Assembly: GCF_903652925.1 (NCBI RefSeq)
Contig: NZ_CAHLAR010000012.1
Coordinates: forward strand, 142,727-206,726
Direction: 5' to 3'
From: Achromobacter anxifer
Lineage (GTDB): Bacteria > Pseudomonadota > Gammaproteobacteria > Burkholderiales > Burkholderiaceae_B
Length of the DNA: 64,000 nucleotides
Of this stretch, positions 15,781-25,726 are shown one piece after another; the first letter of the stretch is position 1; each line of letters opens with the position of its first letter. The notes beneath the pieces were generated by a model. The model searched no databases and was not told where the DNA came from. It saw nothing but the letters and a program-made list of their open reading frames with translations. Position numbers and translations under genes: made by a program.

Positions 15781-15988
15781 TCAAACTCCTCGCATTTCGT
15801 CGTCCACGGTCACGGCTCATTTTGCAGAAGATTCGAGTCTGCTCAAAGACATTGTTGACGCCAGCCGCCCGGCGCCAGCGCTTGCACGGCGCCTGCAAAT
15901 CTCTGAATCAACAGGCAAAAGTAGTACGCTGGACATAGCAGCGCGGGCGGCTCGCCGCCTTGCGCCGCGCGTCGGAGGAAACCAGTCC

Positions 15989-17419
15989 ATGGCCGCCCCG
16001 ATCCCGAGCCCGATGTCCGGAATCTGTTCAATGCTCCGCAAGCTGCGCCGTGTGGCGGCGCTGCTTGCGGCGGCCGTGATCAGTGCGGGCAGCGCATCCG
16101 CGCAGCCTGCCGGCGGCCCGCAGCAAATCGCCGTCGTGCTGTCGCTGGACGGCATCGTCGGCCCCGCCACGGCGGACTATGTGGTGCGCGGCCTGGCCGC
16201 GGCGCGCGAACAGAATGCGGCGGCAGTGGTCCTGCGGATCGACACCCCGGGCGGGCTCGACACTTCCATGCGCGACATCATCCGCGCGATCCTGGCTTCG
16301 CCCATACCGGTGATTTCCTACGTGGCGCCCAACGGCGCGCGCGCCGCCAGCGCCGGCACCTACATCCTCTATGCCAGCCACATCGCGGCCATGGCGCCCG
16401 CCACGAACCTGGGCGCGGCCACCCCGATCTCGCTGGGCGGCGGCCCTGCCCGGCCAGCCGAGGCGCCAGGCAAGAAGCCCGCTGCGGAGCGCAAGGACGA
16501 GCCAGGAACAACGGCGCAGGATCCGGGCGAAGCCAAGGCGATCAATGACGCCGTGGCCTACATCCGTTCGCTCGCCGCGCTGCGCGGCCGCAATGCCGAC
16601 TGGGCGGAACAGGCGGTGCGCGCCGCCGCCAGCCTCACGGCCGGCGAGGCCCGCGCGCGCAATGTGATCGACCTGGTCGCGGACGACGTGCCGGACCTGC
16701 TGGCCAAGGCGGATGGGCGCAGCGTCAGGATCGGCAACAGCGACGCCATTCTGCACACCAAAGACCTGCGGCTGTTGCCGCGCGATCCCGACTGGCGCAC
16801 CCAGGCGCTCAGCGTGATCACCAATCCCAATCTGGCGCTGTTGCTGCTGATGGCCGGCGTGTATGGGCTGATCTTCGAATTCATGAGTCCCGGCGCCCTG
16901 TTCCCCGGCATCTTCGGCGCCATCTGCCTGCTGGTCGGCCTCTACGCCTTGTCGGCGCTGCCGCTGACCTATGCCGGTATCGGGCTGGTAGTGCTGGGAA
17001 CCTCGCTGATGGTGGCGGAGATCTTCGCGCCCACGCTGGGCGTGCTGGGCGTGGGAGGCGCGGTGTCCTTCGTGCTCGGCGCCATCCTGCTCATCGACAC
17101 CGATACGCCGGCCTTCGGCGTCTCCATTCCGCTGATGGCGGGCGTCGCCGCGGCCAGCCTGGGCATGACCTTCCTGATCGGCCGGCTGGCCCTGCGCTCG
17201 CGCCGGGCGCCCGTGGTCAGCGGCGCCGAGGCGCTGCTCGGCCAGCGCGTCAAGGTGTTGAGCTGGAACGGCGGACAAGGCTATGTGGCGGCCTCGGGCG
17301 AGCGCTGGCGGGCAACCGGCCCGGCCGGCCTGGCCGCCGGCGACACCGTGGTGATCGCGGCCGTCCGCGGCGTGACCTTGCAAGTGCGGGCGGACGCCGG
17401 CCCGCCCCCATCCGGATAA
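15989..17419 (+). CDS. NfeD family membrane serine protease, long form
   Basis: A 476-residue protein started at ATG 15989 with GGAGGAA upstream. It has a signal segment (RVAALLAAAVISAGSASA), a ClpP-like serine protease domain (about 45-255), several membrane helices (270-400) and a C-terminal OB-fold NfeD domain (410-470). The catalytic dyad is visible: Ser121 in ARAASAGTYIL and Lys183 in GEAKAINDAVAYI. Long NfeD proteases work with stomatin-like proteins in membrane quality control, and the slipin gene follows 45 bases downstream. A hairpin without a T-run lies in that gap (17420-17440, arms GGACGCC/GGCGTCC). Confidence 0.92.
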   Translation: MAAPIPSPMSGICSMLRKLRRVAALLAAAVISAGSASAQPAGGPQQIAVVLSLDGIVGPATADYVVRGLAAAREQNAAAVVLRIDTPGGLDTSMRDIIRAILASPIPVISYVAPNGARAASAGTYILYASHIAAMAPATNLGAATPISLGGGPARPAEAPGKKPAAERKDEPGTTAQDPGEAKAINDAVAYIRSLAALRGRNADWAEQAVRAAASLTAGEARARNVIDLVADDVPDLLAKADGRSVRIGNSDAILHTKDLRLLPRDPDWRTQALSVITNPNLALLLLMAGVYGLIFEFMSPGALFPGIFGAICLLVGLYALSALPLTYAGIGLVVLGTSLMVAEIFAPTLGVLGVGGAVSFVLGAILLIDTDTPAFGVSIPLMAGVAAASLGMTFLIGRLALRSRRAPVVSGAEALLGQRVKVLSWNGGQGYVAASGERWRATGPAGLAAGDTVVIAAVRGVTLQVRADAGPPPSG

Positions 17420-17464
17420 GGACGCCAGCCCCCGGCGTCCTCGCCCCTTACTGCGGAGCCTGCC

Positions 17465-18274
17465 ATGTTGCTGAACCTCGCCTTCTATGCCCCCATCCTG
17501 GCGCTGGCCGTCGCGCTGTTCGCCCTGTCGGTCCGCATCCTGCGCGAATACGAGCGCGGCGTGATCTTTACCTTGGGCCGCTTCACCGGCGTCAAGGGCC
17601 CCGGCCTGATCCTGCTGATCCCCGTGGTCCAGCAGATGGTAAGGGTGGACCAGCGCACCGAGGTCTTCGACGTGCCCAGCCAGGACGCGATCTCCCGCGA
17701 CAACGTGTCCGTCAAGGTCAATGCCGTCATCTACTTCCGTGTGATCGACCCCGAGCGTTCCGTGATCCAGGTCGAGAACTTCCGCCAGGCGACGAGCGAA
17801 CTGGCGCAGACCACGCTGCGCTCGGTGCTGGGCAAGCACGACCTCGATGAGCTGCTGTCGGAGCGCGACAAGGTCAACAGCGCGGTGCAGGAGATCCTGG
17901 ACGCGCAGACCGACGCCTGGGGCATCAAGGTCGCGAACGTGGAGATCAAGCACATCGACCTGAACGAAGGCATGGTCCGCGTCATCGCCCGCCAAGCCGA
18001 GGCCGAACGCGAACGGCGCGCCAAGATCATCCATGCCGAAGGCGAACAGCAGGCCGCGCAGATGCTGCTGAACGCGGCGCGCACGCTGTCGGGACAGCCG
18101 GAGGCGATGCAGCTGCGCTACCTGAGCACGCTGGCCATGATAGGCGCGCAGAACAGCTCGACCATCGTCTTCCCCTTCCCCGTGGAGCTGGGCCGGCTGT
18201 TCAAGGGGCTGGCGGGAAATGACCAGGAGCCGCCCGCGCCCGGCCCCGTCCAGACGCCTCCTGAGAACCGCTAG
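17465..18274 (+). CDS. slipin/stomatin family (SPFH) protein
   Basis: 269 residues: one N-terminal membrane helix ([22 protein letters not shown]), an SPFH/Band 7 domain (about 28-200; [28 protein letters not shown] is the stomatin opening) and a coiled-coil tail rich in Ala/Glu/Arg with the oligomerisation part. It forms ring-like membrane scaffolds and is the standard partner of NfeD. Its TAG stop overlaps, on the opposite strand, the stop of the acyl-CoA ligase within one CTAG. Confidence 0.93.
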   Translation: MLLNLAFYAPILALAVALFALSVRILREYERGVIFTLGRFTGVKGPGLILLIPVVQQMVRVDQRTEVFDVPSQDAISRDNVSVKVNAVIYFRVIDPERSVIQVENFRQATSELAQTTLRSVLGKHDLDELLSERDKVNSAVQEILDAQTDAWGIKVANVEIKHIDLNEGMVRVIARQAEAERERRAKIIHAEGEQQAAQMLLNAARTLSGQPEAMQLRYLSTLAMIGAQNSSTIVFPFPVELGRLFKGLAGNDQEPPAPGPVQTPPENR

Positions 18275-19932
18275 GCCAAGGCCTTGCCCGCCTCCTGCAA
18301 TTGCCGCCACAGGATCTTGCCGGTGCTGGACTTGGGCAGGGCGTCCACGAACTCGACGATGCGCGGCGCCTTGTAGGCCGCCATGCGGGTCCGCGCCCAG
18401 GCGATCACCTCGTCTTCGCGCACGCTGCCGCGCGCCTGCGGACGCAACACCAGCAGGGCCTTCACGGTTTCGCCGCGGCAGGCGTCGGGCACGCCGATCA
18501 CGCAGGCCTCGTGCACCGCCGGGTGCTCGTACAGCGCGTTCTCCACTTCCGCCGGCCAGACCTTGTAGCCGGACGCGTTGATCATGCGCTTCAAGCGGTC
18601 GGTCACGTAGAAATAGCCGTCCTCGTCCACCCGGCCCAGGTCGCCGGTGCGGAAATAACGCTGGCCGTCCAGCATGAAGAAAGCGTCGGCGTCGGCCTGG
18701 GGGTTGTTCCAGTATCCCAGCATGACCTGCGCGCCGCGGGTCGCCAGTTCTCCGGTTTCGCCTTGCGGCAGCTCGGCCAGCGTGGCCGGGTCCACTATCC
18801 GCGTGTCCACGCCGAAGGTGGGCACGCCTATGCACTGGCGCTTGTTGCGGTCCAGCGGATTGCAGTGCAGGAACGAAGCCGTCTCCGTCAGGCCGTAGGC
18901 CTCGTTGTAGGTGATGCCGTAGCGGCTCGCCAGCATCGCCGCCACCGCCTCGGGCATGGGCGCGCCGCCTCCGCACAGCTGCGCCAGGCTGGACAGGTCC
19001 AGGTCCTCGATGCCCGGCTGCGCGAAGAAATCCACGACCATTGCGGGCGGCGCGGCCCAGACGCTGACGCGGTGCCGCGCCATCAGCCGGGCCGCCACCT
19101 GACGGTCCCAGCGCGGCAGCACCACCACCGTCGCGCCCAGCAGGATGGGCGTGTTCATGCAGCTCTGCATGCCCAGCAGATGGAACATGGGCGCCACGCC
19201 CATGATGACGGCCTCCGACGTCAAACCGCGCCACAGCTGCGAGCCGGCCAGCGACGCGCCCATCGTGCCGTGGGTATGGCGGCAACCCTTGGGCCTGCCG
19301 GTGGTGCCGGATGTGTACGGCAGCAGGCAGAGATCTTTCGCGCCGGCCCGATGCGGCAGCGGCTGCGCATTGACCGCCAATGCGCCATACCAGGGCACGC
19401 CGCCGCGCAGCTCGGGCCCGCGCCGGGGCGCGGTGACCCAATCCGGCGCGTCCGGGGCGGCGCCATCCAGGTAATCCGAATAGGTGTGGACGATGACGCG
19501 CTCCAGCCGCCCATCCTCGGTGAAGCCGGCCAGGCGCTCGCACAGTTCCTGGGCAGCGAACGCCACGCGGGCGCCGCTGTCCTCCAGGTAGTGCGCCAGC
19601 TCTTGCACGGTGCTCATGGCGTTCACGGGCACCACCACGGCATCGGCGCGCAGGATGGCGTAGTAGGCGATGACGAATTGCGGACAGTTCTGGCTCAGCA
19701 GCAGCACCCGGTCGCCCGCCCGCACGCCGGCGCTATGCTGCAGGTAGCCGGCCATCGCATCGACTTCGCGCTTCAGGCGCGCGTAGTCCAGCGCCATGTC
19801 GTAGAACACGATGGCCGGCTTGCCCGGATAGCGGGTGGCGGACGCCTCCAGGTTGAAGTACAGGCTGGACTGCGGCAGGCTGATCTCCCTGGGCAGCCCC
19901 TTGGGCCAATACCGATAGTGCGCTTGCTGCAT
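18271..19932 (-). CDS. AMP-dependent acyl-CoA synthetase (ligase), 553 aa
   Basis: An ANL-superfamily enzyme that activates a carboxylic acid to its CoA thioester. Motifs: P-loop-like [20 protein letters not shown] (about 205-225), YGLTETASF, the hinge [25 protein letters not shown] and the catalytic Lys in [11 protein letters not shown] near the C-terminus. It is full length for the family. It is the last gene of an operon that also contains a second ligase, so the pathway probably activates two different acids. The substrate is unknown; long-chain or aromatic acids are possible. Confidence 0.92.
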   Translation of the reverse strand: MQQAHYRYWPKGLPREISLPQSSLYFNLEASATRYPGKPAIVFYDMALDYARLKREVDAMAGYLQHSAGVRAGDRVLLLSQNCPQFVIAYYAILRADAVVVPVNAMSTVQELAHYLEDSGARVAFAAQELCERLAGFTEDGRLERVIVHTYSDYLDGAAPDAPDWVTAPRRGPELRGGVPWYGALAVNAQPLPHRAGAKDLCLLPYTSGTTGRPKGCRHTHGTMGASLAGSQLWRGLTSEAVIMGVAPMFHLLGMQSCMNTPILLGATVVVLPRWDRQVAARLMARHRVSVWAAPPAMVVDFFAQPGIEDLDLSSLAQLCGGGAPMPEAVAAMLASRYGITYNEAYGLTETASFLHCNPLDRNKRQCIGVPTFGVDTRIVDPATLAELPQGETGELATRGAQVMLGYWNNPQADADAFFMLDGQRYFRTGDLGRVDEDGYFYVTDRLKRMINASGYKVWPAEVENALYEHPAVHEACVIGVPDACRGETVKALLVLRPQARGSVREDEVIAWARTRMAAYKAPRIVEFVDALPKSSTGKILWRQLQEAGKALA

Positions 19933-19971
19933 CTTGTCTCCTCGTTCTTGTTCCGGCTTTTTCGTGCCGCC

Positions 19972-21126
19972 TCAGGCGGTCATGGCACGCGCGATGATTT
20001 CCTTCATGATCTCGTTGGAACCGCCATAGATCCTGCCCACGCGCGCATCCGCGTACATCCTGGCTATCGGATATTCCAGCATGTAGCCGTAGCCGCCGTG
20101 CAATTGCAGGCACTCGTCGATCACCTGGCAATTCATCTGGGTGGTCCACCACTTGGCCATCGCGGCCGTGGACAGGTCCAGCGTGCCGGCCAGCTGCCGT
20201 TCTATGCAATCGTCCACGAAGCGCGCCGCGATCGTGGCGACGGTCTCGCATTCCGCCAGCTTGAAGCGCGTGTTCTGCAGATCGATGAGCGCCTGTCCGA
20301 AGACCTGGCGCGTCCTGGCATAGGCCACGGTCTCTTCGATGGCGCGCCGCATGGTGGCCACGGCGCCCACGGCGATCAACAGCCGTTCGCGCGGCAACTG
20401 CTGCATCAGCTGGGCGAAGCCGCGGCCTTCGACTCCGCCCAGCAGGCAGTCTTCGCCCACGCGCGCGCCGTCGAAGAACAGTTCCGCCGTGTCCAGACTT
20501 TTCTGGCCCAGCTTCTCCAGCAGCCGTCCGCGCCTGAAGCCCGGCAGGTCCCGCGTTTCCACCATGATCAGCGACACGCCCCTGGCGCCGGCCTTGGCAT
20601 CGGTCTTGGCCACCACGCAGACCAGGTCCGCGTGCAGGCCGTTGGTGATGAAGGTCTTGGAGCCGTTGAGCACGTACTCGCCGCCCTCCTTCGAGGCGGT
20701 GGTGCGCACGCTCTTCAGGTCCGATCCCGCGCCCGGCTCGCTCATGGCGATGGCGCCCACCAGTTCGCCGCTGGCCATCTTGGGCAGCCAGCGCTGCTTC
20801 TGCGTCTTGGTGCCGTAGTTCAGGATGTAGTGCGCCAGGATGGCGCTGTGCACGTTGTTGCTGAAGCCATGGACCATGGCGCGCGCCTGCTCCGCTGCCA
20901 CGATGGCCTCGTGGGCAAAGCTGCCCCCGCCGCCGCCATAGGCCTCGGGCATGCTCACGCACAGCAGGCCCAGGCGGCCCGCCTTGTTCCAGACCTCGCG
21001 GTCCGCGTGCTGCTGCTTGCGCCAGCGCTCTTCGTCGGGCGCGAACTCCTTTTCGAAGAGACGCCGGGTCGAATCCTGGAACAGCGTCAGGTCCGCGTCC
21101 ATCCAGCCCTGCCGGGGCGTATCCAT
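19972..21126 (-). CDS. acyl-CoA dehydrogenase
   Basis: 384 residues, full length. An FAD flavoenzyme that introduces a 2,3-double bond in an acyl-CoA. Signatures: AIAMSEPGAGSDLKSVRTTA (about 125-145), the C-terminal Arg/Gln helix region with TRQVFGQALIDLQNTRFKLAE, CLQLHGGYGYMLEYPIARMYADARVGRIYGGSNEIMKEI. The catalytic Glu is the one in GGSNEI. It lies between the SDR and ligase genes with short gaps, in the same operon. Confidence 0.94.
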   Translation of the reverse strand: MDTPRQGWMDADLTLFQDSTRRLFEKEFAPDEERWRKQQHADREVWNKAGRLGLLCVSMPEAYGGGGGSFAHEAIVAAEQARAMVHGFSNNVHSAILAHYILNYGTKTQKQRWLPKMASGELVGAIAMSEPGAGSDLKSVRTTASKEGGEYVLNGSKTFITNGLHADLVCVVAKTDAKAGARGVSLIMVETRDLPGFRRGRLLEKLGQKSLDTAELFFDGARVGEDCLLGGVEGRGFAQLMQQLPRERLLIAVGAVATMRRAIEETVAYARTRQVFGQALIDLQNTRFKLAECETVATIAARFVDDCIERQLAGTLDLSTAAMAKWWTTQMNCQVIDECLQLHGGYGYMLEYPIARMYADARVGRIYGGSNEIMKEIIARAMTA

Positions 21127-21142
21127 TGCGCTCTCCCTCCGC

Positions 21143-21967
21143 TCAAGGACGGCCGCCGCCCACGACCAGGACCTGGCCGCTGACGTAGTTCGATTCGGGC
21201 AGGCAGAACAGATACACGGCCCCGGCCGCTTCCGCCGGCGTGCCGGCGCGGCCTATGGGAATCAGGCTTTCGGCGTTCTTCAGCACTTGCGGGTTGACGC
21301 CGACCTTGATCTGCCGGCCTTCGATATCCAGCGTCGCGCCGCCGTCCGCGGGTGCTTCGGTCAGGCGCGTCTTGATCAGGCCGAAGGCCACGCTGTTGAC
21401 GTTGACCTTGTAGCGGCCCCATTCCTTGGCCAGCGCGCGCGTCAGGCCGTTGATACCGGCCTTGGCCGCCGAGTAGTTGGCCTGGCCCGCATTGCCCATC
21501 ACGCCGGACGTGGACGAGATGTTCACCACTTTGCGGAACACCTCCCTGCCCTGTTCCGCTTCGGCCTTGGCCGCCTCGCGGATGAAGCCGGACGCGGCGC
21601 GCAGGATGCGGAACGGCGCGGACAGGTGCACGGCCAGGATCGCGTCCCACTGCTCGTCCGTCATCTTCTGGATGACGTTGTCCCAGGTGTAGCCGGCATT
21701 GTTGACGATGATGTCCAGGCCGCCGAACGTGTCCACGGCGGCGCCGACGAACCGCTCGGCGAAGCCGGATTCGATGACGCTGCCGGCGCAGGCCTGCGCC
21801 TGGCCGCCCGCCTGCCGGATCAGCGCCACGGTTTCCTCCGCCGGCCCCGCGTCCAGGTCGTTCACCACCACGCTGGCGCCTTCGCGCGCCAGCTTCAGCG
21901 CGATTTCCTGCCCGATGCCGCGCCCCGCGCCCGAAACCAGCGCAACCTTGCCTTCCAACGTACCCAT
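21143..21967 (-). CDS. SDR family oxidoreductase (3-hydroxyacyl-CoA dehydrogenase-like)
   Basis: 274 residues. NAD(P) site GAGRGIGQ at about 13-20, NNAG at about 90, catalytic Ser in SSTSG and Tyr-Lys in YSAAK. The N-terminal style and DLD-type residue after strand 2 (NDLDAG) resemble the dehydrogenase part of peroxisomal multifunctional enzyme 2. Together with the neighbouring MaoC genes this suggests it oxidises the 3-hydroxyacyl-CoA produced by hydration. Confidence 0.92.
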   Translation of the reverse strand: MGTLEGKVALVSGAGRGIGQEIALKLAREGASVVVNDLDAGPAEETVALIRQAGGQAQACAGSVIESGFAERFVGAAVDTFGGLDIIVNNAGYTWDNVIQKMTDEQWDAILAVHLSAPFRILRAASGFIREAAKAEAEQGREVFRKVVNISSTSGVMGNAGQANYSAAKAGINGLTRALAKEWGRYKVNVNSVAFGLIKTRLTEAPADGGATLDIEGRQIKVGVNPQVLKNAESLIPIGRAGTPAEAAGAVYLFCLPESNYVSGQVLVVGGGRP

Positions 21968-21987
21968 AGCCTGCTCCTCGTCTTGGT

Positions 21988-22407
21988 TTACCGGACAGCC
22001 AGCACCGCCACGCCGCTCAGGCGCAGTTCACCGGTCTGGCTGCGCGCCTGCAGTTCCACCCGGGCCCGGGCTTCCCCCTGCGCTTCAAATCGTTCCAGCA
22101 CGCGGCCGGAACAGCGGACCTCGTCGCCTACGTGCGTGATCGCCACGAAACGCACGGCGTACTCGCGCAGCGCCGATTGCGGCGCCCAGTTCGTCAGCAG
22201 CCGCGCCAGATAGGCGGCCGACAGCATGCCGTGGGCGAAAACGTCGTCCATGCCCGCGGCCCGCGCGAAATCCAGGTCCACGTGTATGGGGTTGTGATCG
22301 CCCGAGGCGCCGCAGTACAGCGCCAGCCCGAGCCGGCTGACCGGGCCGGCGGCAAAGCCGGGCAACTCGTCTCCGGCCTGGGCATCGCGGTGCATTTCCA
22401 TGCTCAT
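21988..22407 (-). CDS. MaoC-type enoyl-CoA hydratase, catalytic half
   Basis: A single hotdog domain of 139 residues with the hydratase 2 motif intact: YCGASGDHNPIHVD followed by AHGML. The Asp and His of SGDHNPIH are the catalytic pair. It is adjacent (10 bases) to a second hotdog gene lacking that motif. In several degradation systems such pairs form one heteromeric hydratase, and I infer the same here. Confidence 0.9.
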   Translation of the reverse strand: MSMEMHRDAQAGDELPGFAAGPVSRLGLALYCGASGDHNPIHVDLDFARAAGMDDVFAHGMLSAAYLARLLTNWAPQSALREYAVRFVAITHVGDEVRCSGRVLERFEAQGEARARVELQARSQTGELRLSGVAVLAVR

Positions 22408-22417
22408 GCGGTTCTCC

Positions 22418-22861
22418 CTAAGCGTTGCGCACGACGGTGGTCGCGCGCAGTTCGGCGATCAGCCGCCCCGCGGCATCCGTCACCCGGGTTACACGCAGCA
22501 CGAATTCCAGCGCGCCGCCCTTCTTGGCATAGATGTCGGCGATGCGCGGCTCGAAGCGCAGTTCATCGCCCGCGTGCGCCATGGCGTGGTAGACGAAGCC
22601 CTGCTCGCCGTGCAGCACCCGGGCGATATCGATGCCCAGCAGTTCGCGCATGGCCGCGGGCCGCGGGCTGTCCATTTCCAGGCAGAAGAGGAAGGTCGGC
22701 GGCACCGGCAGCGCGGGGTGTCCGGCGGCGCGCGCCGCCGTCTCGTCGGTGTAGACCGGATCGACCTGTCCGGTGGCCTTGGCGAAAAAGCGCAGGCGGC
22801 CCGCTTCCACCGTGGTGTTGAACGCCGGCAATGCGGCGCCGATATGGCGTGTATCCAGCAT
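22418..22861 (-). CDS. FAS1-like/MaoC N-terminal hotdog protein
   Basis: 147 residues, hotdog fold, the MaoC_dehydratas_N type: GRLRFFAKATGQVDPVYTDETAARAAGHPALPVPPTFLF aligns with the substrate-binding half of two-domain hydratases, but Val-Asp-Pro-Val-Tyr stands where the catalytic D-x-N-P-x-H would be. It is probably the non-catalytic partner of the hydratase encoded next to it. Confidence 0.88.
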   Translation of the reverse strand: MLDTRHIGAALPAFNTTVEAGRLRFFAKATGQVDPVYTDETAARAAGHPALPVPPTFLFCLEMDSPRPAAMRELLGIDIARVLHGEQGFVYHAMAHAGDELRFEPRIADIYAKKGGALEFVLRVTRVTDAAGRLIAELRATTVVRNA

Positions 22862-22871
22862 GGCGCTCTCC

Positions 22872-24056
22872 TCAGCCCGCCTGGTACAGCGTCACCACGC
22901 AGGCGCCGCCCAGGCCCAGGTTGTGCTGCAGCGCCAGCCGCGCGCCCTCGACCTGGCGCAGATCCGCCTGGCCGCGCAGCTGCCATACCAGTTCCGTGCA
23001 TTGGGCCAGGCCGGTCGCGCCCAGGGGGTGCCCCTTGGACAGCAGGCCGCCGGACGGATTGGTCACGACCTTGCCGCCATAGGTGTTGTCGCCTTCGAGG
23101 ATGAACTTCTCGGCACTGCCTTCCGGTGTCAGGCGCAGGCCCTCGTAGGTGATCAGCTCGTTGGCCGTGAAGCAGTCGTGCAGTTCCACCACGTCCACGT
23201 CGTCGGGGCCGATACCCGCTGCCTCGTAGACCTGGTCGGCCGCGGCCCGCGTCATGTCATAGCCCACCACCTTGCGCATGTCGCCCGCGCCGAAGGTGGA
23301 CGGGGTATCCGTGGTCATGGCCTGAGCGACGATGCTGACGGCGGGCGAGAGGCCATGGCGGCGCGCGAATTCGTCAGAGCACAGGATGGCGGCGGCCGCA
23401 CCGCAAGTGGGCGGGCAGCATTGCAGGCGCGTCAGGGGATCGAAGATCATGGGCGCGGCCAGCACCTCGTCCAGCGTGACCGTCTGGCGGAACACCGCAA
23501 AGGGGTTGCGCGCGGCGTGCTGGCGCGCCTTGACCGAAATGCGCGCGAAGGTGTCGCCGCGGATGCCGTGCTCCTTCATGTAGTCGCGGCCCGCGCCGCC
23601 GAAGAACTGGGCGGCGCGCGGTTTGGCCGTGTCGTAGCCCTGCATGTCGCTCATCGCGACGACGAAGTCCTGCAGCGGCGAGGGCCGATCGTCGTACACG
23701 CCCTTCAGCGCGCCCGGCACCATCTGCTCGAACCCCACTGCCAGTGCGCACTCCACCGCGCCGCTTTCGACCGCCTGGCGCGCCAGGAACAGGGCCGACG
23801 ACCCACTCGCGCAATTGTTGTTGACGTTGAACACCGGTATGCCGCTCAAGCCCACGCCGTACAGCACCGCCTGGCCGGCGGTCGAGTCGCCGTAGACGTA
23901 GCCCGCGTAGGCCTGTTGGATCGCGCCGTACGGCAAGCCCGCGTCGCGCAGCGCCTCGCGCGTGGCGCGCGCGCCCATCACGGTGTAGGCCTCGCTGGCC
24001 CCCGGCTTGCTGAACGGGATCATGCCCACCCCTGCCACCCATACTTTCCGATTCAT
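22872..24056 (-). CDS. thiolase-family protein (SCP-x/lipid-transfer type)
   Basis: 394 residues; the ATG at 24056 has CAGGAGA upstream and overlaps the ligase stop by 4 bases. Active-site Cys in NNNCASGSSALFLAR (about 88), His in VVELHDCFTANEL and the C-terminal GLLSKGHPLGATGLAQC. It belongs to the non-classical SCP2-type thiolases that cleave 3-oxoacyl-CoA with bulky or branched chains, or act as aldol-cleaving enzymes in steroid catabolism. It completes the activation, oxidation, hydration, oxidation and cleavage set of this operon. Confidence 0.92.
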   Translation of the reverse strand: MNRKVWVAGVGMIPFSKPGASEAYTVMGARATREALRDAGLPYGAIQQAYAGYVYGDSTAGQAVLYGVGLSGIPVFNVNNNCASGSSALFLARQAVESGAVECALAVGFEQMVPGALKGVYDDRPSPLQDFVVAMSDMQGYDTAKPRAAQFFGGAGRDYMKEHGIRGDTFARISVKARQHAARNPFAVFRQTVTLDEVLAAPMIFDPLTRLQCCPPTCGAAAAILCSDEFARRHGLSPAVSIVAQAMTTDTPSTFGAGDMRKVVGYDMTRAAADQVYEAAGIGPDDVDVVELHDCFTANELITYEGLRLTPEGSAEKFILEGDNTYGGKVVTNPSGGLLSKGHPLGATGLAQCTELVWQLRGQADLRQVEGARLALQHNLGLGGACVVTLYQAG

Positions 24057-25585
24057 GCCTGCTTCTCCTGATGAGCCGGCGCGGCGACGGCCGCGCGCCT
24101 GGATTCGTGGTCTTGCCGCAGCACGGACTTCAGCACCTTGCCTGCGGCCGACATCGGCAGTTCGCCGAGGAATTCGTAGGTCTTGGGACACTTGTAGGCC
24201 GCGAGTTGTGCGCGGCAATGCCGGTCCAGGGCAGCGGCATCCGGCGCCATGCCGGCGCGCGGCACGATCACCGCATGCACGGCCTCGCCCCAGCGCTCGT
24301 GCGCGACGCCGATGACCGCGCAGCGCGCCACCAGCGCGTGGTGCGCCAGCACGCCCTCCACTTCGGCGCCATAGACGTTTTCTCCGCCGCTGACGATCAT
24401 GTCCTTCAAGCGGTCCACGATGTACAGATAGCCGTCCTCGTCCTGGCGGGCCGCGTCGCCCGTCAACAGCCAGCCCTGCGCGAACACGCGCCGGGTATCC
24501 TCGGGCTGGTTCCAGTAGCCCTGCATCACCATGGGGCCGCGCACCGCCAGTTCGCCGATGACGCCCGGCGCGGCCTCGCTGCCGTCCGGCGCCAGAATGC
24601 AGGTTTCCACGCCCAGCGCCGGCCTGCCCGCCGATTCGGCGCGCGCGCCGCCCAGGCGCACCTGGGCATTGATTGCCACGGTGGCGGCCGTCTCGGTCAT
24701 GCCGTAGGCATGCACGAACTCCGCCCGCGGAAAGGCCGCCAGCGCCCTGTCGAGCAAGGCGCGGGAAATCGGCGATGCGCCCCAGATCACGCGCGCCACG
24801 CCGTCCAGCCGGTACTGCGCAAAGCCGGGCTCGTCCAGCAACATCTGGATCATGCTGGGCACCAGCAGCACCTCGGACACGCCTTCGTCCTGCAAGGCCT
24901 GGAGCACCGCTCGCGGATTGAAGCCGCGCTGCACCACGATCGATGCGCCCGCGACAATTTGTCCGATCAATCGCCCCAATCCGGCAACGTGAAACAAGGG
25001 CGCGACCAGCAGCGTGCTGCTGTCGGGCGGCGTCGGCACGGTAGCCATCCGGGCCACCGCCGCGCTCCACAGATTGGCATGCGTAAGCATGGCGCCCTTG
25101 GGGCTGCCCGTGGTGCCGCCCGTGTAGAGAATGGCGGCCAGCGCGTCGCCGCCCGCGCGCACGTCCTGGGCCGCATCCTCTGTCTCGGCATGGGCGGCCA
25201 GAACCTCGGCGGACAGCGGCGAGGTGGCTCTGGGCACTTCCACGCCGGCGATGCGCGGCGCCATGGCCTCGTCCACCAGCAGCAGCCTGGGACCGCAATC
25301 GGCAAGCGCTCGCGACAGCTCCGCCCCGCTCCAGCGCGTGTTCAGGGGCATGGCCGCCGCGCCCAGCCACCAGCACGCCAGGATCCACGACACATAGTCC
25401 GCGCCATTGGCGCCCAGCAGCGCCACGCGGTCGCCGGGAAGCACGCCGTGGCCGCGCAGGACCGCCGCCTTGCGCGCGGTCCAGGCGAGCAGCGCGGCGT
25501 AGGTCCAGGACCGTGCGCCTTCGCGCAGCGCGATCTTGCCTGGATACAGCCGGCCGGCGCGATGCAGACCCTGTGTCAGATACAT
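24053..25585 (-). CDS. AMP-dependent acyl-CoA synthetase, 510 aa
   Basis: ANL-superfamily ligase. The ATG at 25585 (MYLTQGLHR) matches the usual N-terminus and has AGGAGA about 11 bases upstream; an in-frame ATG at 25708 would add a Cys/Arg-rich stretch. Motifs: ILYTGGTTGSPKGAMLTHANL, YGMTETAAT, GWLLTGDAARQDEDGYLYIVDRLKDMI and the Lys in MSAAGKVLKSVLRQ. It is the first gene of the seven-gene CoA operon, followed by the thiolase with a 4-base overlap. Confidence 0.92.
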   Translation of the reverse strand: MYLTQGLHRAGRLYPGKIALREGARSWTYAALLAWTARKAAVLRGHGVLPGDRVALLGANGADYVSWILACWWLGAAAMPLNTRWSGAELSRALADCGPRLLLVDEAMAPRIAGVEVPRATSPLSAEVLAAHAETEDAAQDVRAGGDALAAILYTGGTTGSPKGAMLTHANLWSAAVARMATVPTPPDSSTLLVAPLFHVAGLGRLIGQIVAGASIVVQRGFNPRAVLQALQDEGVSEVLLVPSMIQMLLDEPGFAQYRLDGVARVIWGASPISRALLDRALAAFPRAEFVHAYGMTETAATVAINAQVRLGGARAESAGRPALGVETCILAPDGSEAAPGVIGELAVRGPMVMQGYWNQPEDTRRVFAQGWLLTGDAARQDEDGYLYIVDRLKDMIVSGGENVYGAEVEGVLAHHALVARCAVIGVAHERWGEAVHAVIVPRAGMAPDAAALDRHCRAQLAAYKCPKTYEFLGELPMSAAGKVLKSVLRQDHESRRAAVAAPAHQEKQA

Positions 25586-25726
25586 GGTTGTGTTGTCTCC
25601 TACGGCACGCGTGGGTCCGGGCTCTGCTGCTCGGCAACGGCACGCATCGATCACCGTGCCTCCAGCTTCGCCCCGGGGCCGGATCGCGGCAATGGCCGCA
25701 GGCGTCAAACCGATAGGCGAAAAGTG

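Noticed and set aside
16028-19543. Minus-strand frame of 1171 codons across nfeD, slipin and the ligase
   Set aside because: It overlaps three well-supported genes and reads as low-complexity Arg/Gly/Ala; no domain is visible.
18301-21183. Plus-strand frame of 960 codons opposite the ligase and acyl-CoA dehydrogenase
   Set aside because: Antisense of two clear enzymes; His/Arg/Gln-rich with no recognisable fold.
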